Assembly: GCA_012518765.1 (NCBI GenBank)
Contig: JAAYRN010000157.1
Location: 1 to 7,105 of the forward strand
Direction: 5' to 3'
DNA length: 7,105 bases
DNA from: Bacteroidales bacterium
GTDB taxonomy: Bacteria > Bacteroidota > Bacteroidia > Bacteroidales > WCHB1-69
The notes below the pieces were generated by a model. That model worked only from the letters and a program-made list of their open reading frames with translations. It was not told where the DNA came from and searched no databases. The translations under genes were made by a program, and so were the position numbers. Of this stretch, positions 6,470-7,105 are shown piece by piece; the first letter of the stretch is position 1; every line of letters starts with the position of its first letter.

Positions 6470-7105
6470 TGCAAATCACCAACGAACAACGGATAAAGGA
6501 AAAAGCCCTTAGTCTTGGTTTTCATGCTTGTGGCATTACCTCCGTTCCTGTATTCGATAAGGAAAGCAATGCCTTAACTGCGTGGATTGAAAATAATTAT
6601 CACGCTCAGATGAACTTTATGACCCAGCATGGCGAAAAACGAAAAAAACCAGCCCTGCTATTCGATGGACTTAAAAGCGTAATCGTTGTACTATTAAACT
6701 ATCAAAATCCAACGTATCTATCTCAAAAAAAATCAAATTATTCTTTTGTACAATATGCTTTAGGAAAAGATTATCATATAGTTATAAAAGAAAAATTAGA
6801 TAAACTAAGCCAATACCTTGTTTCTCTTTTTCCCCAAGCCCACACCCGCAGCTTTGTAGATACGGCACCCATATTTGAAAAAGCCTTTGCAGCTCAAGCA
6901 GGCTTGGGATGGATTGGGAAAAACACCTTGTTAATCACCCCCAAAGGCTCACAGTTTTTTATTGGAGAAATTTTTACCACAGTCGAACTACAAAGCGACT
7001 CTCCTTTTTCGGGAGTAGATTGTGGGAGTTGCAACAAATGTATAAACGCCTGTCCAACAAATGCTTTAAAACAACCTTACCTCTTAGATGCCAATCGCTG
7101 CTTGT
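6469..7105 (+). CDS. queG: Epoxyqueuosine reductase QueG (3' partial)
   Basis: The frame opens at ATG 6469 and is still open at the last base, so 212 codons are visible of a family usually over 300 residues long. QueG reduces epoxyqueuosine to queuosine at position 34 of tRNAs for Tyr, His, Asn and Asp, using cobalamin and two [4Fe-4S] clusters in the cytoplasm. DTAP (131-134) holds the catalytic aspartate D131, and GLGWIGKNT (145-153) is a family signature near the cobalamin site. CGSCNKCINACP supplies the cluster cysteines C185, C188, C191 and C195, and C211, within DANRCL, begins the second cysteine group, which continues outside the window. The ATG overlaps the TAA of the lipoprotein gene (TAATG), which suggests translational coupling in the rel operon. 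No frame damage is seen. Confidence 0.95.
   Translation, partial: MQITNEQRIKEKALSLGFHACGITSVPVFDKESNALTAWIENNYHAQMNFMTQHGEKRKKPALLFDGLKSVIVVLLNYQNPTYLSQKKSNYSFVQYALGKDYHIVIKEKLDKLSQYLVSLFPQAHTRSFVDTAPIFEKAFAAQAGLGWIGKNTLLITPKGSQFFIGEIFTTVELQSDSPFSGVDCGSCNKCINACPTNALKQPYLLDANRCL

Noticed and set aside
1..7105. CRISPR array, insertion sequence or riboswitch
   Set aside because: No regularly spaced repeats, transposase motifs or recognisable aptamer structures were found on either strand.

Overview
The window looks like AT-rich chromosomal DNA from a member of the Bacteroidota (Bacteroidetes). Three sites match the TAnnTTTG -7 promoter element of that phylum exactly, and each lies just upstream of a gene. 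No start codon has a Shine-Dalgarno sequence in front of it. A DUF4292-type lipoprotein, a family I know mainly from Bacteroidota, is also present. I cannot name the genus.

Layout. Positions 1-2085 (+) hold the 3' part of a DNA helicase IV/UvrD-like (SF1) helicase. Its N-terminus, with the Walker A motif, lies before the window. The visible part has a PD-(D/E)XK-nuclease-like insert between motif Ib and motif II, and two C4 topoisomerase-type zinc fingers at the C-terminus. Positions 2086-2375 are non-coding: a short palindrome, a likely terminator, an AT-rich inverted repeat and a promoter. A tRNA-Leu(UAG) gene follows at 2376-2457 (+). It converges with an FkbM-family methyltransferase at 2487-3215 (-). 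A roughly 200 bp divergent intergenic region (3216-3422) carries one promoter for each strand.

From 3423 to the end runs a tight + strand operon of three genes. The first is a bifunctional (p)ppGpp synthetase/hydrolase of the Rel/SpoT family (3423-5666). The second is a DUF4292 outer-membrane-type lipoprotein (5672-6469). The third is queG, epoxyqueuosine reductase (6469 to the window end, truncated). The gaps are 5 nt and then a 1-nt overlap (TAATG), so co-transcription and translational coupling are likely.

How the genes relate. Rel sets (p)ppGpp levels during amino-acid starvation by sensing tRNA on the ribosome. QueG performs the last step of queuosine synthesis on the wobble base of GUN-anticodon tRNAs. 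The lipoprotein's role is unknown. The helicase and the methyltransferase look like separate transcription units. I found no CRISPR array, insertion sequence or complete new system. The feature most worth following is the helicase with its nuclease-like insert, whose upstream neighbours are outside the window.
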